Assembly (NCBI GenBank): GCA_031556405.1
Contig: JAVBTC010000118.1
Coordinates: forward strand, 23,477 to 87,476
Direction: 5' to 3'
Length of the DNA stretch: 64,000 bases
Origin: WQZF01 sp031556405
GTDB taxonomy: Bacteria > Pseudomonadota > Gammaproteobacteria > Burkholderiales > Rhodocyclaceae
Shown here: one piece after another, positions 43,309 through 52,083 of the stretch
How positions within the stretch are numbered: position 1 is the stretch's first letter
How the letters are laid out: each line of letters opens with the position of its first letter
Notes under the pieces: generated by a model
Told to the model about the DNA's origin: nothing
Databases searched by the model: none
Seen by the model: the letters and a program-made list of their open reading frames with translations, nothing else
Made by a program: the position numbers and the translations under genes

Positions 43309-44118
43309 TCAGGCCGGTATTTTTCTGCTCAGGAAAAATGCCCGGTCTCTGGCGATGATGATGGCGGCGACGATCAGCAGCAGGCCGGTCTGGATGATTT
43401 TACTGTCGGGGTGCGGGGCGAACAGTTCGTTGAACAGGCCGGCGGTGATATGGAAGATGCAGGCGACGAGAATGTTGCGCTGTGTTTTGTAGTAGAGCCA
43501 GTTCATGATGATGACGAAGGGAATGATGCTGAGCAGGAAGTTGACGCCGTAGATCCAGCCGGTAGTGACCAGTTCGTTGTGGTAGTAGTCGGGGATGGCG
43601 GACAGCGGTATGTGCCACAGCCCCCAGTACACGCCGAAGAGTATGCTGGTAGCGAGCAGGCTGAAGCGGTTGCGCAGGCAGTCGGTGCCGTAGCTGTGCC
43701 AGGCCAGTTCTTCGATCACCGGCGCGGCGATGAGGATGGCCCAGGCCGGAAAAACGCCGGAAGTAAAGCTGAAATGGGTGCTGAACACGAACTGGTCGAT
43801 GCTGTAACCGAACGGCAGAGAGATCGCCTGGGCCAGGATAATGCTGAGCGGCATCAGTCCGCAGGCCAGCGCGTAATACACGGGCGGGGCGCTGAAGTTG
43901 AAAAAGCGGGTGCGGACGTCGTGGCGCAGTACCGGGTCGCGCTGGATCAAAACCAGTGCGATGAACAGCGGGGCGCACAGCCCGGCCAGCGCCAGCAGGC
44001 TGGCGGCCAGGTTGACGCCGTGCGTCCGGCTCAGCGCCGCGGCGCCGAACCAGCACAACCATGGGATAAGCGTGGACAGGCTGTAGAACAGGACGGGGTG
44101 TCTGTAGCGTTGGATCAT
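43309..44118 (-). CDS. CPBP-family intramembrane metalloprotease
   Basis: 269 residues from the ATG at 44118 (MIQRYRHPVLFY). About seven or eight membrane segments. The CPBP/Abi motifs are PVIEELAWHSYGTDCL (EExxxH/R-type), FGVYWGLWHIPL with the second metal His, and a third block IFHITAGLFNE. Members cleave prenylated or other membrane proteins, or act in bacteriocin self-immunity; the substrate is unknown. Confidence 0.88.
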   Translation of the reverse strand: MIQRYRHPVLFYSLSTLIPWLCWFGAAALSRTHGVNLAASLLALAGLCAPLFIALVLIQRDPVLRHDVRTRFFNFSAPPVYYALACGLMPLSIILAQAISLPFGYSIDQFVFSTHFSFTSGVFPAWAILIAAPVIEELAWHSYGTDCLRNRFSLLATSILFGVYWGLWHIPLSAIPDYYHNELVTTGWIYGVNFLLSIIPFVIIMNWLYYKTQRNILVACIFHITAGLFNELFAPHPDSKIIQTGLLLIVAAIIIARDRAFFLSRKIPA

Positions 44119-44317
44119 GGGGGATTGCCTTGTGGTAAGCGCCGGCGGCGGTGCGGCGCGAACAGCTTCATCGCCGGTATGCCGGTTCAATCAAAACGGT
44201 AAGCGATATCGCCGCCGATAAGGGGGAGTGGAACGCTCGGTTATCGAAAAGCCCCGGAGGTTAACCAATTTCCTCCTCCGTGAACAGAGGGGAGGGTCAT
44301 TTTTCCTGTTAAAGGTT

Positions 44318-45163
44318 TCAAGCCCTGGGCGGCCAGTCGTAATCGATCGTGAGCGGCGCGTGGTCGGAAAAGCGTTCCGTCTTGTAGATCGAGGCGGCGC
44401 GGGCGGCGGCCGCGAATCCCGGTGTTGCCAGTTGATAATCGATCCGCCAGCCGACGTTTTTCGCCCATGCCTGGCCGCGGTTCGACCACCAGGTGTAGCT
44501 TTCTCCCGTGGCTTCCGGGTACAGCCGGCGGTAGACGTCGACCCAGCCCGCCGCGTCGAGCACCTGCGTCATCCAGGCGCGTTCCTCGGGCAGGAAACCG
44601 GAATTTTTCTGATTCGATTTCCAGTTTTTCAGATCGATTTCGCGGTGCGCGATGTTCCAGTCGCCGCAGATCACGATTTCCCGGCCATTACTCGCTTCCC
44701 GTGCCAATTCGCACAGCAGCGGGTAAAAGGCATCCATGAAACGGAATTTGGCTTGTTGCCGTTCCGGCGAGCTCGATCCCGACGGCAAGTAGAGTGAGAC
44801 GACGGAATAGCCGCCGTGACCGCCGTGGCCGCCGTGGCCACCATGTCCGGCGGTGGGAGAAAAATCGGCGCGCAGGAAACGGCCTTCGGCGTCGAATTCC
44901 GGGATTCCCGCTTCGGTGACGATTCGTTCCGGCGGTTGCCGGCACCACAGCCCGACACCGCTGTAGCCCTTTTTCGTCGATGCGCATTGGTAATAGGCGT
45001 GAAAGCCCTCCGGCGCGCGCATCGGCGGGGTAAGGTCATCCGCCTGCGCCTTGATTTCCTGCAGGCAGACGACGTCGGCGTTTTGCGCCGCAAGCCAGGC
45101 GGGAAAGCCTTTTTTCCAGGCGGAACGGATTCCATTCAGGTTTTGGGTAAGGATTCGAAGCAT
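44318..45163 (-). CDS. xthA: Exodeoxyribonuclease III
   Basis: 281 residues from the ATG at 45163. It is an AP endonuclease and 3'-5' exonuclease of base-excision repair. Landmarks are TQNLNGIRSAWKKGF, the metal-binding Glu in CLQEIKAQ (~36), SLYLPSG, CGDWNIAH with catalytic Asp and Asn, and the terminal SDHAPL. A Gly-His repeat insertion (GHGGHGGHGGHGG, ~106-118; DNA 44810-44857) sits just before the YSVVSLYLPSG strand and is absent from family members I know. It diverges from pyrE, as in many betaproteobacteria. Confidence 0.95.
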   Translation of the reverse strand: MLRILTQNLNGIRSAWKKGFPAWLAAQNADVVCLQEIKAQADDLTPPMRAPEGFHAYYQCASTKKGYSGVGLWCRQPPERIVTEAGIPEFDAEGRFLRADFSPTAGHGGHGGHGGHGGYSVVSLYLPSGSSSPERQQAKFRFMDAFYPLLCELAREASNGREIVICGDWNIAHREIDLKNWKSNQKNSGFLPEERAWMTQVLDAAGWVDVYRRLYPEATGESYTWWSNRGQAWAKNVGWRIDYQLATPGFAAAARAASIYKTERFSDHAPLTIDYDWPPRA

Positions 45164-45379
45164 GGTGACTTTAAAACGACATTGGGCGAAAACGGGAATA
45201 TTGGGGAAAGCGCGGGGGCGTGGGGAACGGCGGGACGCACTGATTTGCAATGAATTTCACTGGACGAGACTGACGGAAAATGTCAGTCTTTTCCTTAAAA
45301 GTACTTTAAAATTGGCCTGAACTCGATGATTTTTAAAACAATTGCGACTGTGGCCTGAAAATTGCTCACGAAAGATATC

Positions 45380-46039
45380 ATGAATTTCCATCAAGAATTT
45401 ATTGCGTTCGCCGTTGCCCAACGTGCATTGGGTTTTGGTGAATTTACAACGAAAGCGGGGCGTCTTTCCCCCTATTTCTTCAATGCCGGTGTTTTTTCCG
45501 ATGGCGCCTCGCTCGATCGTCTGGCACAATTTTATGCGCAGGCGATTATCGGGAGCGGTATTGCCGTCGATATGCTCTTCGGTCCCGCTTACAAGGGGAT
45601 CCCGCTGGTTGCCGCGACGGCGATGGCGATGGCAAGAGAAGGCCGCAATCTGCCTTATCTTTATAACCGCAAGGAAGCCAAGGATCATGGCGAGGGCGGC
45701 GTTCTGGTCGGCGCCAGGCCGGAGGGAAAGGTTCTGATCATCGACGATGTCATTTCCGCCGGTACTTCGGTACGCGAGTCGGTCGCGCTGATCCGCTCGG
45801 CGGGAGCGACGCCTTGCGGCGTTGTCGTTGCGCTCGACCGGATGGAGCGGGGGAGCGGAGAGGGAAATAGTCTCTCCGCGGTTCAGGAAGTGGAACGGAC
45901 TTATGGTATTCCAGTCATTGCCGTGGCCACGCTGGAGGATTTACTGGCCTTTCTTGCGCAGCAGCCGGATTTTCAGGAGCATGCGGCGGCCGTGACGCGT
46001 TACCGGAAGGAGTACGGCGTTGAACGAAATCAAACATGA
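45380..46039 (+). CDS. pyrE: Orotate phosphoribosyltransferase
   Basis: 219 residues from the ATG at 45380. It joins orotate and PRPP to form OMP in pyrimidine synthesis. The N-terminal KAGRLSPYFFNAG, AYKGIPL, YNRKEAKDHGEGG (catalytic flexible loop) and the PRPP-binding VLIIDDVISAGTS are all present. A direct repeat (ggcctgaa) occurs twice in its upstream region; no attenuator was recognised. Confidence 0.97.
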   Translation: MNFHQEFIAFAVAQRALGFGEFTTKAGRLSPYFFNAGVFSDGASLDRLAQFYAQAIIGSGIAVDMLFGPAYKGIPLVAATAMAMAREGRNLPYLYNRKEAKDHGEGGVLVGARPEGKVLIIDDVISAGTSVRESVALIRSAGATPCGVVVALDRMERGSGEGNSLSAVQEVERTYGIPVIAVATLEDLLAFLAQQPDFQEHAAAVTRYRKEYGVERNQT

Positions 46040-46058
46040 ACGGCCCGGAAGAAAGAAA

Positions 46059-46742
46059 ATGCAGCGGCTGACGCGTTTTCTTTTCGTGTTGCTGTTCGCG
46101 GGGGCGAGTGTGGGAGCGGCGCAGGCCGCCGATCCGTTTGCCGGCGCGCTGTATTGCTGTGTCGACGCCAATGGCCAGAAAGCCTGCGGCGATACCCTGC
46201 CGCGCGTGTGTTACGGCAGGGGATACCAGATGATCGATTCGCGCGGCGTCGTGGTGCGGGAAATCGCGCCGCCGTTGAGCGCGGAAGAGCGCGCGGCACG
46301 GGAGCGGGAAAAGAGGCTCCAGATGGAGCAGGTCTCGAAGCAGAAGGAAGTGGACCGCAAGAACCGCGCCTTGTTGAGCACGTATAACAGCGAGCGGGAA
46401 ATCGACCAGATGCGCGAGCGCGCGGAAAGCGATATTCAGACTTCCATCCAGGATTCGCAGCATAAGATCGAGGAAGCGGAAAAGACCATGAAGGTTCTGA
46501 ACGAGCAGCTCGGCACCGATCCCGCCAAGGTGGACAAGGACGCGCCGCCGCCTCAGGACGTGAAAAGAAAAATCAGGGATCTGCAGGCCGAGGTAAAACT
46601 CAACAAGGATCTGATTACAACCAAGCGCAAGGATCTGGACGCCGTCCGGACGCAATACGACGATCTCAAGGTGCGTTACCGGGAGCTTTCGCGCGAGCGG
46701 GCCTCCGCCTCTTCATCTTCCGCGCCTGGCGGCAACAGGTGA
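46059..46742 (+). CDS. Periplasmic coiled-coil DUF4124-type protein
   Basis: 227 residues from the ATG at 46059 with GGAAGAAAG upstream; a TTG 39 bases earlier is less likely. The signal peptide is ~1-23 (FLFVLLFAGASVGAAQAA). Then LYCCVDANGQKACGDTLP matches the DUF4124 pattern, and the rest is charged coiled coil (REREKRLQMEQVSKQKEVDR). It begins 19 bp after pyrE and may be cotranscribed. Function is unknown. Confidence 0.78.
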   Translation: MQRLTRFLFVLLFAGASVGAAQAADPFAGALYCCVDANGQKACGDTLPRVCYGRGYQMIDSRGVVVREIAPPLSAEERAAREREKRLQMEQVSKQKEVDRKNRALLSTYNSEREIDQMRERAESDIQTSIQDSQHKIEEAEKTMKVLNEQLGTDPAKVDKDAPPPQDVKRKIRDLQAEVKLNKDLITTKRKDLDAVRTQYDDLKVRYRELSRERASASSSSAPGGNR

Positions 46743-46770
46743 CCGCCGGGTTTCCGGGGGCGTGAAACGA

Positions 46771-46805
46771 AAAAGGCTTGCCAGAGGCAAGCCTTTTGTT
46801 TTTCC
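46771..46805. terminator. Bidirectional terminator between convergent genes
   Basis: AAAAGGCTTGCC-aga-GGCAAGCCTTTT gives a 12-bp stem with T-tracts on both strands (tttgttttt on plus, TTTTTCG on minus). It lies 28 bp after the coiled-coil gene and downstream of the convergent DUF2461 gene. A REP-like CCGCGTGGGCACGCGG lies at 46844-46859. Confidence 0.92.
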
Positions 46806-46954
46806 GGCGCCGTATGTTTCAAACGGATATTTTGCATACCTTCCGCGTGGGCACGCGGTATCGCTTCTCTATCCCGCTTCTCTATCCCATCTCCCGGCAG
46901 ACTTCCTGCATTTCCGCCGCCGGGATTTCCCGGTCTCCACATGCGGTGAAAAGC

Positions 46955-47629
46955 TCAATAACGCACTCCCAGTGCCTCGCACAGAAAACCCATGAACGCT
47001 CCCGCCGCGGCGAAACGGGCGCTGGTCAGTTTGACCAGCCCGGAACCGGTCGCTTCCGAACGCGACAGCGGGGCGAAACCGACGAAGTCCTTGCGCTTGA
47101 TGTCTTCCAGCGCGACGTGGTCAGCAGGATAGCCGCGCGGCGGCCGGGTCAGGCGTTCTCCTTCCAGCGTCCACTCGGCGGCGAATTTCCCGTCGTCGCG
47201 GGCGGCGAACCATTTTTCCGGATTTTCGACGATCAGGTCCCTGATTTTTCCCAGCGCATCGGGTTCCGGATGCCAGCATCCCACACCGAAAAAACATTCG
47301 TCGGTGGCGATGTGCAGATAGAAGCCCGGCGCATGTACGTCCTTGCCGAGCGTGTGGCGGAACTGGATGCCGATGTTGGTTTTGTAGGGGGTCTTGTCGC
47401 GCGAGAAGCGCGTATCGCGGAAGACGCGCATCAGCGACCCGCCCATTTTGCGGGCATCGGCGCGGAAGTGAGGGGCGAATTTTTCCAGTTCCGGCTCCAT
47501 CGCCTCGATGAAGTCCAGGGCGGGTTCGCGCACCAGCGATTCATAGCGGGGTTTGTTTTCTTCGAACCATTCCCGGCGGTTGTTGGCGGCGAGTTCGTCG
47601 AGAAATTTGAATGTGGCCTTGCCGAACAT
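46955..47629 (-). CDS. DUF2461 family protein
   Basis: 224 residues, the full length of the TIGR02453/DUF2461 family. Characteristic blocks are FLDELAANNRREWFEENK, MRVFRDTRFSRDKTPYKTNI, PGFYLHIATDECFFGVGCW and the region near HVALEDIKRKDFVGF. The family is widespread and of unknown function. The start ATG at 47629 is followed by the conserved N-terminus. Confidence 0.92.
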   Translation of the reverse strand: MFGKATFKFLDELAANNRREWFEENKPRYESLVREPALDFIEAMEPELEKFAPHFRADARKMGGSLMRVFRDTRFSRDKTPYKTNIGIQFRHTLGKDVHAPGFYLHIATDECFFGVGCWHPEPDALGKIRDLIVENPEKWFAARDDGKFAAEWTLEGERLTRPPRGYPADHVALEDIKRKDFVGFAPLSRSEATGSGLVKLTSARFAAAGAFMGFLCEALGVRY

Positions 47630-47744
47630 GAAACCTCCCTTCGTTTTTTTTCCGGAAAGGGTACAAGCACGTCTTCCCGGGTGTTTCGGATGCGGCGCCG
47701 GATCGTCCGGCGCCGTGGGCTTGCGGTAATGATCCCGCGACGGG

Positions 47745-48119
47745 TTACTTCATCGAGTGCAGGCCGATGGGGTTGCCCTCGGTATCCTTGACGATGGCGA
47801 TGAATCCGTGCGGGGCGATCGAGAATTTGCTTTTGATGATTTCTCCGCCGCTGGCGACGACCCGGCCTTCTTCGACGGCGCAGTCGTCACAGGCAAAATA
47901 GACCAGCGTCCCGCCGCAGCCGGGGGATACGCCTTCCATTTTGACGATCATGCCGCCGGCGCCCATGGTGTTGTCTTTGCACGGGAACATCCACATGCTT
48001 TCGTCGGTGTCGCCTTCCACTTTTTCCAGCGTGGTAGCCAATACGGTTTCATAGAATTTTCTGGCACGGTTCAGGTCCTGAACGTAGATTTCGAACCAGA
48101 CGATGGGATTGCTTGCCAT
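47745..48119 (-). CDS. VOC-family (glyoxalase-like) protein
   Basis: 124 residues starting MASNPIVWFEIYVQDLNRA. The pattern FEIYVQDLNRARKFYE at the front, VYFACDDC in the middle and IVKDTEGNPIGLHS at the end is that of the VOC/PhnB-like proteins. The metal-ligand positions are partly substituted, so a binding rather than a catalytic role is possible. No operon partner. Confidence 0.88.
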   Translation of the reverse strand: MASNPIVWFEIYVQDLNRARKFYETVLATTLEKVEGDTDESMWMFPCKDNTMGAGGMIVKMEGVSPGCGGTLVYFACDDCAVEEGRVVASGGEIIKSKFSIAPHGFIAIVKDTEGNPIGLHSMK

Positions 48120-48231
48120 GATGAGCTCCGTTTCCGATGAAGAATCGATGCATTATAAATGCACAAACGAATCCGCCGCGAACGCGGGAGACGGAGAAAT
48201 CGCCCCCGGCGGCGCGGCGGGCGTTCATGCG

Positions 48232-48358
48232 GTGAGAATGGGTGAAAATAGGTGAGAGCAGGTGAGAGTGGTGAGGGGGCACGTACCACTGTTATCACTA
48301 GAGCGGTTTTTCCCGGTTTAGTTCTGTGCCCGGAGTCTGGAATCCAGAATCCGGAATC
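48232..48358. repeat. Short tandem repeats in a gene-free gap
   Basis: Two imperfect arrays: about four copies of a ggtgagagc-like unit (48233-48277), and about four copies of the 8-bp unit ggaatccg/a (48331-48361). They lie between the VOC gene and the cupredoxin gene. They show that tandem expansions also occur outside genes in this chromosome. Confidence 0.7.
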
Positions 48359-48410
48359 CGGAATCCGGCCGCGCGGCGGGTGCCGGGAGCGGCGCGGAAA
48401 ATGCGTTTCC

Positions 48411-48896
48411 CTATTTTGCTACCGCCACCCTGCCTTTCATGCCGGCTTCCATGTGGCCGGGTTCGGTACAGGCAAAGTCCACGGTGCCCGTCTGCGTGAA
48501 TTGCCATACGATGGCGCCGCGTTGACCGGGATTGAGCATGATCATGTTCGGCACGTCGTGCCTCATATCCGGCATGTCGCGCATCATCGCGGCATGTTTG
48601 TCGAGTTCGTCGGAGTTTCCGAGCATCATTCCATGCCGGGTTTTTCCAGTGTTTTTGACGAAAAACCGGATCGTTTCTCCCGCCTTGACGTCGATGATGG
48701 AAGGCGTATAGCGCATGTCGTCGCCGACCGTGATGTCCACGGTGCGATCGACTTTGGCGGGGTCGCCGGGCTTGCCGTTCATGGCGGCCAGAACGTGATT
48801 CCCCATGTCGTGATCCGCGGCGGCGAGCACCGTCATGGGGAAAATACCGGCGACCGCCAGGCTGAAAATCCGGTTGGAAAGGCGTTTTTTGTGCAT
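48411..48896 (-). CDS. Periplasmic cupredoxin-domain protein
   Basis: 161 residues from the ATG at 48896. A signal peptide covers ~1-26. The plastocyanin/azurin-like domain has VDITVGDDMRYTP, RFFVKNTGKTRHGMML with a first His ligand, and the C-terminal FACTEPGHMEAGMKG with Cys, His and Met ligands. It lies 85 bp downstream of copB in the copper operon, suggesting copper binding in the periplasm. Confidence 0.9.
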   Translation of the reverse strand: MHKKRLSNRIFSLAVAGIFPMTVLAAADHDMGNHVLAAMNGKPGDPAKVDRTVDITVGDDMRYTPSIIDVKAGETIRFFVKNTGKTRHGMMLGNSDELDKHAAMMRDMPDMRHDVPNMIMLNPGQRGAIVWQFTQTGTVDFACTEPGHMEAGMKGRVAVAK

Positions 48897-48980
48897 GGAA
48901 TGCTTCCTGTCTGGTATTGGCGAGTATTTGAAACGGCCTGTTTTCATCGATGCTCGTCGGTGCAATCGACCTTCCGGCGG

Positions 48981-49985
48981 TCAGAACCAGAAACGCACGC
49001 CGGCCACCCAGCGCGTATCCGAAACGCGTTCGCCGGCGGCTTCCGCCAGCGACGCGGTGTGGCTGAACTTGCGTTTCCATTCGACGCCGATGTAAGGGGC
49101 GAACTGGCGCGACAATTCGTAGCGCAGGCGCATCCCCGCCGAGGCATCGGCGAGGCCTTTGCCGATGCCGCGTTCAGGTTCCGATTTGCTGTAAAAGTTC
49201 CCTTCGACACGGGGCTGCAGAATCAGTTTCTGCGTCAGCAGCAGGTCGTAGTCGGCTTCCAGCCGCAGTGCCGCCCGGCCTCCGCCGCTGAGGTAGGCGG
49301 TGGCGTCTACGTGAAACCAGTACGGTGCCAGCCCCTGCACGCCGAAGGCCAGCCAGGTACGGTTCCCATTGTCGTTGCCGTAGTCGTGGCGGACGCCCGA
49401 CTGGATGTCCCAGTAAGAGGCGACGGCGTGCGCCCAGAGCAGCTCGGTGCGCGAATCGTGCAATCTGCCTCGGGCAACATCGCCTTCGGCCTTGAGCAGA
49501 AAACGGTCGTAGGTGCGCCCGAACCATGCCTGCATGTCGTAATGGGCGCCGTCGCTTTCTCTGGCGTTGACGTATTCGAGATTGTCGAAGCGCAGGCCGC
49601 CGAAATTGTGTTCGTCCGCCAGATGAAGCTGGCGTTGTTCGCCGAGGGCGTATGCGCCCCGTCCCAGGACGTAGCCGTCCGAATAGGCGTGCGGGTCGCG
49701 CATTTCCGGAGGAGTGGCGGGTTGCGTCTTGCCTTGCCCTTCATTCTGCGTCTGTACGTCGCCGCGATCGTCTTGTTCATGGCGCATAGGGTGTTCGTGG
49801 CCGGCATGGCTGTCTTGCGCCCATGCCTGACCGTATGTGGCCGTGAGGGCCACAAGGGCGGCGAGGAGCGTTGCTGCAACGGGTGAAACCGGGAGTGTAA
49901 ATGGGAGTGCAAACGGGAGTGCGCCTGGGAATGCACTTGGGAACGTACTTGGGAACGTACTTGGTAAGAGGGCGCGACGGCTCAT
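48981..49985 (-). CDS. copB: Copper resistance outer membrane protein CopB
   Basis: 334 residues from the ATG at 49985, with GAAAGGAAAGCG upstream; an alternative ATG at 50015 overlaps the copA stop (ATGA). The signal region is unusual: residues ~6-36 are a Leu/Pro/Phe repeat (STFPSTFPSAFPGALPFAL) coded by 12-bp repeats (49878-49970) ahead of the hydrophobic core. The mature start has a His/Met stretch (HAGHEHPMRH), then the CopB beta-barrel: MQAWFGRTYDRFLLKAEGD, LRLEADYDLLLTQKLILQPR, SRQFAPYIGVEW. Confidence 0.93.
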   Translation of the reverse strand: MSRRALLPSTFPSTFPSAFPGALPFALPFTLPVSPVAATLLAALVALTATYGQAWAQDSHAGHEHPMRHEQDDRGDVQTQNEGQGKTQPATPPEMRDPHAYSDGYVLGRGAYALGEQRQLHLADEHNFGGLRFDNLEYVNARESDGAHYDMQAWFGRTYDRFLLKAEGDVARGRLHDSRTELLWAHAVASYWDIQSGVRHDYGNDNGNRTWLAFGVQGLAPYWFHVDATAYLSGGGRAALRLEADYDLLLTQKLILQPRVEGNFYSKSEPERGIGKGLADASAGMRLRYELSRQFAPYIGVEWKRKFSHTASLAEAAGERVSDTRWVAGVRFWF

Positions 49986-50011
49986 TCGCTTTCCTTTCGA
50001 TTCGGCGGCGC

Positions 50012-51910
50012 TCATGTCACTACGATTTCGCGGAACATGCCGGCATCCATATGGAACATTAGATGGCAGTGCCAGACCCAGCGGCCCAGCGCGTCGGCGG
50101 TGACGAGGAAGCTGATCCGCTGTGCGGGTTGCACGGGAATGGTGTGCAGGCGGGCGCGGAATTCCCCTTCCACGGTTTCGAGTTCGTTCCACATGCCGTG
50201 CATGTGCATGGGGTGGGTCATCATGGTGTCGTTCTGCAGGATCACGCGCAGCCGTTCTCCATACCGGAAGTGCACGGGCGTGCTCCTGCCGAATTCCAGG
50301 CCGTCCAGCGACCAGGTGTAGCGTTCCATGTTCCCTGTCAGATGCAGTTCGATTTCGCGTTCCGCCCCGCGCGGGTCGAGCGGCCCGCCGACCGTGACGA
50401 GATCGGCAAGCGTCAGTACGCGGCGGCCGTTGTTGCGCAGTCCGATGCCGGGATCGTCGAGGTTGGTGCGCGGCGTATCCACGCGCATGTCCGTGCCCGG
50501 GCCGTATTCGGTGCTGGCGTGGCGCACGGTGCGGCTGGGCTTGTCCAGTCTGCCCGGCGCGGGGTTCTGCACGTTTCCGGCGACGGCGGATGAACCGTGT
50601 CCGCCGTGATCCATCGCCATAGGGCCATGTTTCATGTCTGCTTTCATATCCGTTTCGCTGTCGGGAATGGGCATAGGCATGGAACCGTGGCCGTGGCTTA
50701 TTTTGTGCATTCCGTGCATCCCGTGCATCCCGTGCATCTCGCCCATCATGTCGGCCATCGTCAGCCATTCCACGGGGTCCGGTTCCGGAACGGGCGCGGT
50801 CAACCCCGCACGGACGGCCAGCGTGCCGCGCGCATACCCCGTGCGTTCCATCGACTGGGCGAAAACGGTGTAGGCGTCGTCCCTGGGCTGAACGACGACA
50901 TCGCAGGTTTGTCCGGGGCCGAAACGGAATTCGTCCACCGTGACCGGTTCCACGTTGACGCCGTCGGCCTGTACCACGACGAGCTTCAGGCCGGGAATTC
51001 GGACATCGTAGAAGGTATTTCCGGCGCCGTTGATGAAACGCAGCCGGATGCGTTCGCCGGGACGGAACAGCCCCGTCCAGTTTCCCGCCGGCGTCGTGCC
51101 GTTGACGAGATAGGTGAGCACCGCCGACGACAGATCCGCCAGGTCGGTCGGATTCATCCGCATCTCGTTCCACATCCGCCGTTTTTTGAAGGCGGCGTTG
51201 AAACCGTCGGCGGCGGCATCACGGAAAAAATCCGCCGCCGTCGGCCGGTTGAGGTTGTAGTTGTCGCCTTGCGTCTTGAGTTTTTCGAATACCCGCATCG
51301 GATCCTCATCCATCCAGTCCGACAGCAGCAGCACGTAATCGCGGTCGGCACGGATCGTTTCTCCTTCCCTGGGATCGACGATGATGGCGCCGTGCATGCC
51401 CGTCTGTTCCTGCATGCCGGAATGCGAGTGATACCAGTAGGTCCCGCTTTGCTGCAGCGTGAAACGGTAGGTGAACGTCTCGCCGGGAGCGATGCCGGGG
51501 AAACTGACGCCGGGTACGCCGTCCATCTGGTAGGGCAGGATGATTCCGTGCCAGTGAATGGAGGTGGCTTCGCGCAGCCTGTTGGTGACGCGGATCGTCA
51601 CCGTGTCGCCTTCTCGCATGCGCAGCGTGGGGCCGGGCAGCGAACCGTTGATCGTCGTCGCCAGCGCGGGCGTTCCGGTGAAATTGACCGGCGTTTCCGC
51701 GACCAACAGGTCGAAATTCTTGCCGCGCAATTCGGGCGCTGGGTCTGTTCGGGTCCGCGCGGCGGCATCCAGGCCGGCCAGGGAGAATGGAGACAATCCG
51801 GCCAGTACGCCGCCAGCGGCAAGTCCTTGCACGAAACGCCGCCGGGAGGGCAGAAGCGGTGCCAACGAATGGAATGGAGCGCGAGAAGGAAAGAAACGGT
51901 TTCGGTTCAT
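50012..51910 (-). CDS. copA: Copper resistance multicopper oxidase CopA
   Basis: 632 residues. A Tat signal lies at ~22-45 (SRRRFVQGLAAGG). The copper sites are HWHGIILPY, YWYHSHSGMQEQTG, HPMHMHGMW and the C-terminal HCHLMFHMDAGM. It oxidises Cu(I) and binds copper in the periplasm. A Met/His-rich linker at ~380-430 contains a perfect 9-bp repeat (MHGMHGMHGMH, DNA 50705-50747). The stop overlaps the potential copB start, so copA, copB and the cupredoxin gene form one operon, divergent from copRS. Confidence 0.96.
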   Translation of the reverse strand: MNRNRFFPSRAPFHSLAPLLPSRRRFVQGLAAGGVLAGLSPFSLAGLDAAARTRTDPAPELRGKNFDLLVAETPVNFTGTPALATTINGSLPGPTLRMREGDTVTIRVTNRLREATSIHWHGIILPYQMDGVPGVSFPGIAPGETFTYRFTLQQSGTYWYHSHSGMQEQTGMHGAIIVDPREGETIRADRDYVLLLSDWMDEDPMRVFEKLKTQGDNYNLNRPTAADFFRDAAADGFNAAFKKRRMWNEMRMNPTDLADLSSAVLTYLVNGTTPAGNWTGLFRPGERIRLRFINGAGNTFYDVRIPGLKLVVVQADGVNVEPVTVDEFRFGPGQTCDVVVQPRDDAYTVFAQSMERTGYARGTLAVRAGLTAPVPEPDPVEWLTMADMMGEMHGMHGMHGMHKISHGHGSMPMPIPDSETDMKADMKHGPMAMDHGGHGSSAVAGNVQNPAPGRLDKPSRTVRHASTEYGPGTDMRVDTPRTNLDDPGIGLRNNGRRVLTLADLVTVGGPLDPRGAEREIELHLTGNMERYTWSLDGLEFGRSTPVHFRYGERLRVILQNDTMMTHPMHMHGMWNELETVEGEFRARLHTIPVQPAQRISFLVTADALGRWVWHCHLMFHMDAGMFREIVVT

Positions 51911-51994
51911 TTTTTTTCACATGGAGGAATGGTCAAGATTCGCTTTCTGTATTGACCAGTGTGTGCCATGGCGACGAACCGGAAAGTGACACGG

Positions 51995-52014
51995 AGATTA
52001 CATTTTTGTAATCT
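51995..52014. promoter_or_regulatory. Cop box in the copA-copR divergent region
   Basis: AGATTACA-tttt-TGTAATCT is a perfect palindrome 70 bp before copR and 85 bp before copA. It matches the ATTACA...TGTAAT type box bound by CopR/CusR regulators. One site can serve both operons. Confidence 0.85.
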
Positions 52015-52083
52015 GGAAGATGAAAAGCATTTCGCGTTCACACTTACGTTGCAGCGCCACGAAGTAGTTATACGAAAAATTCC

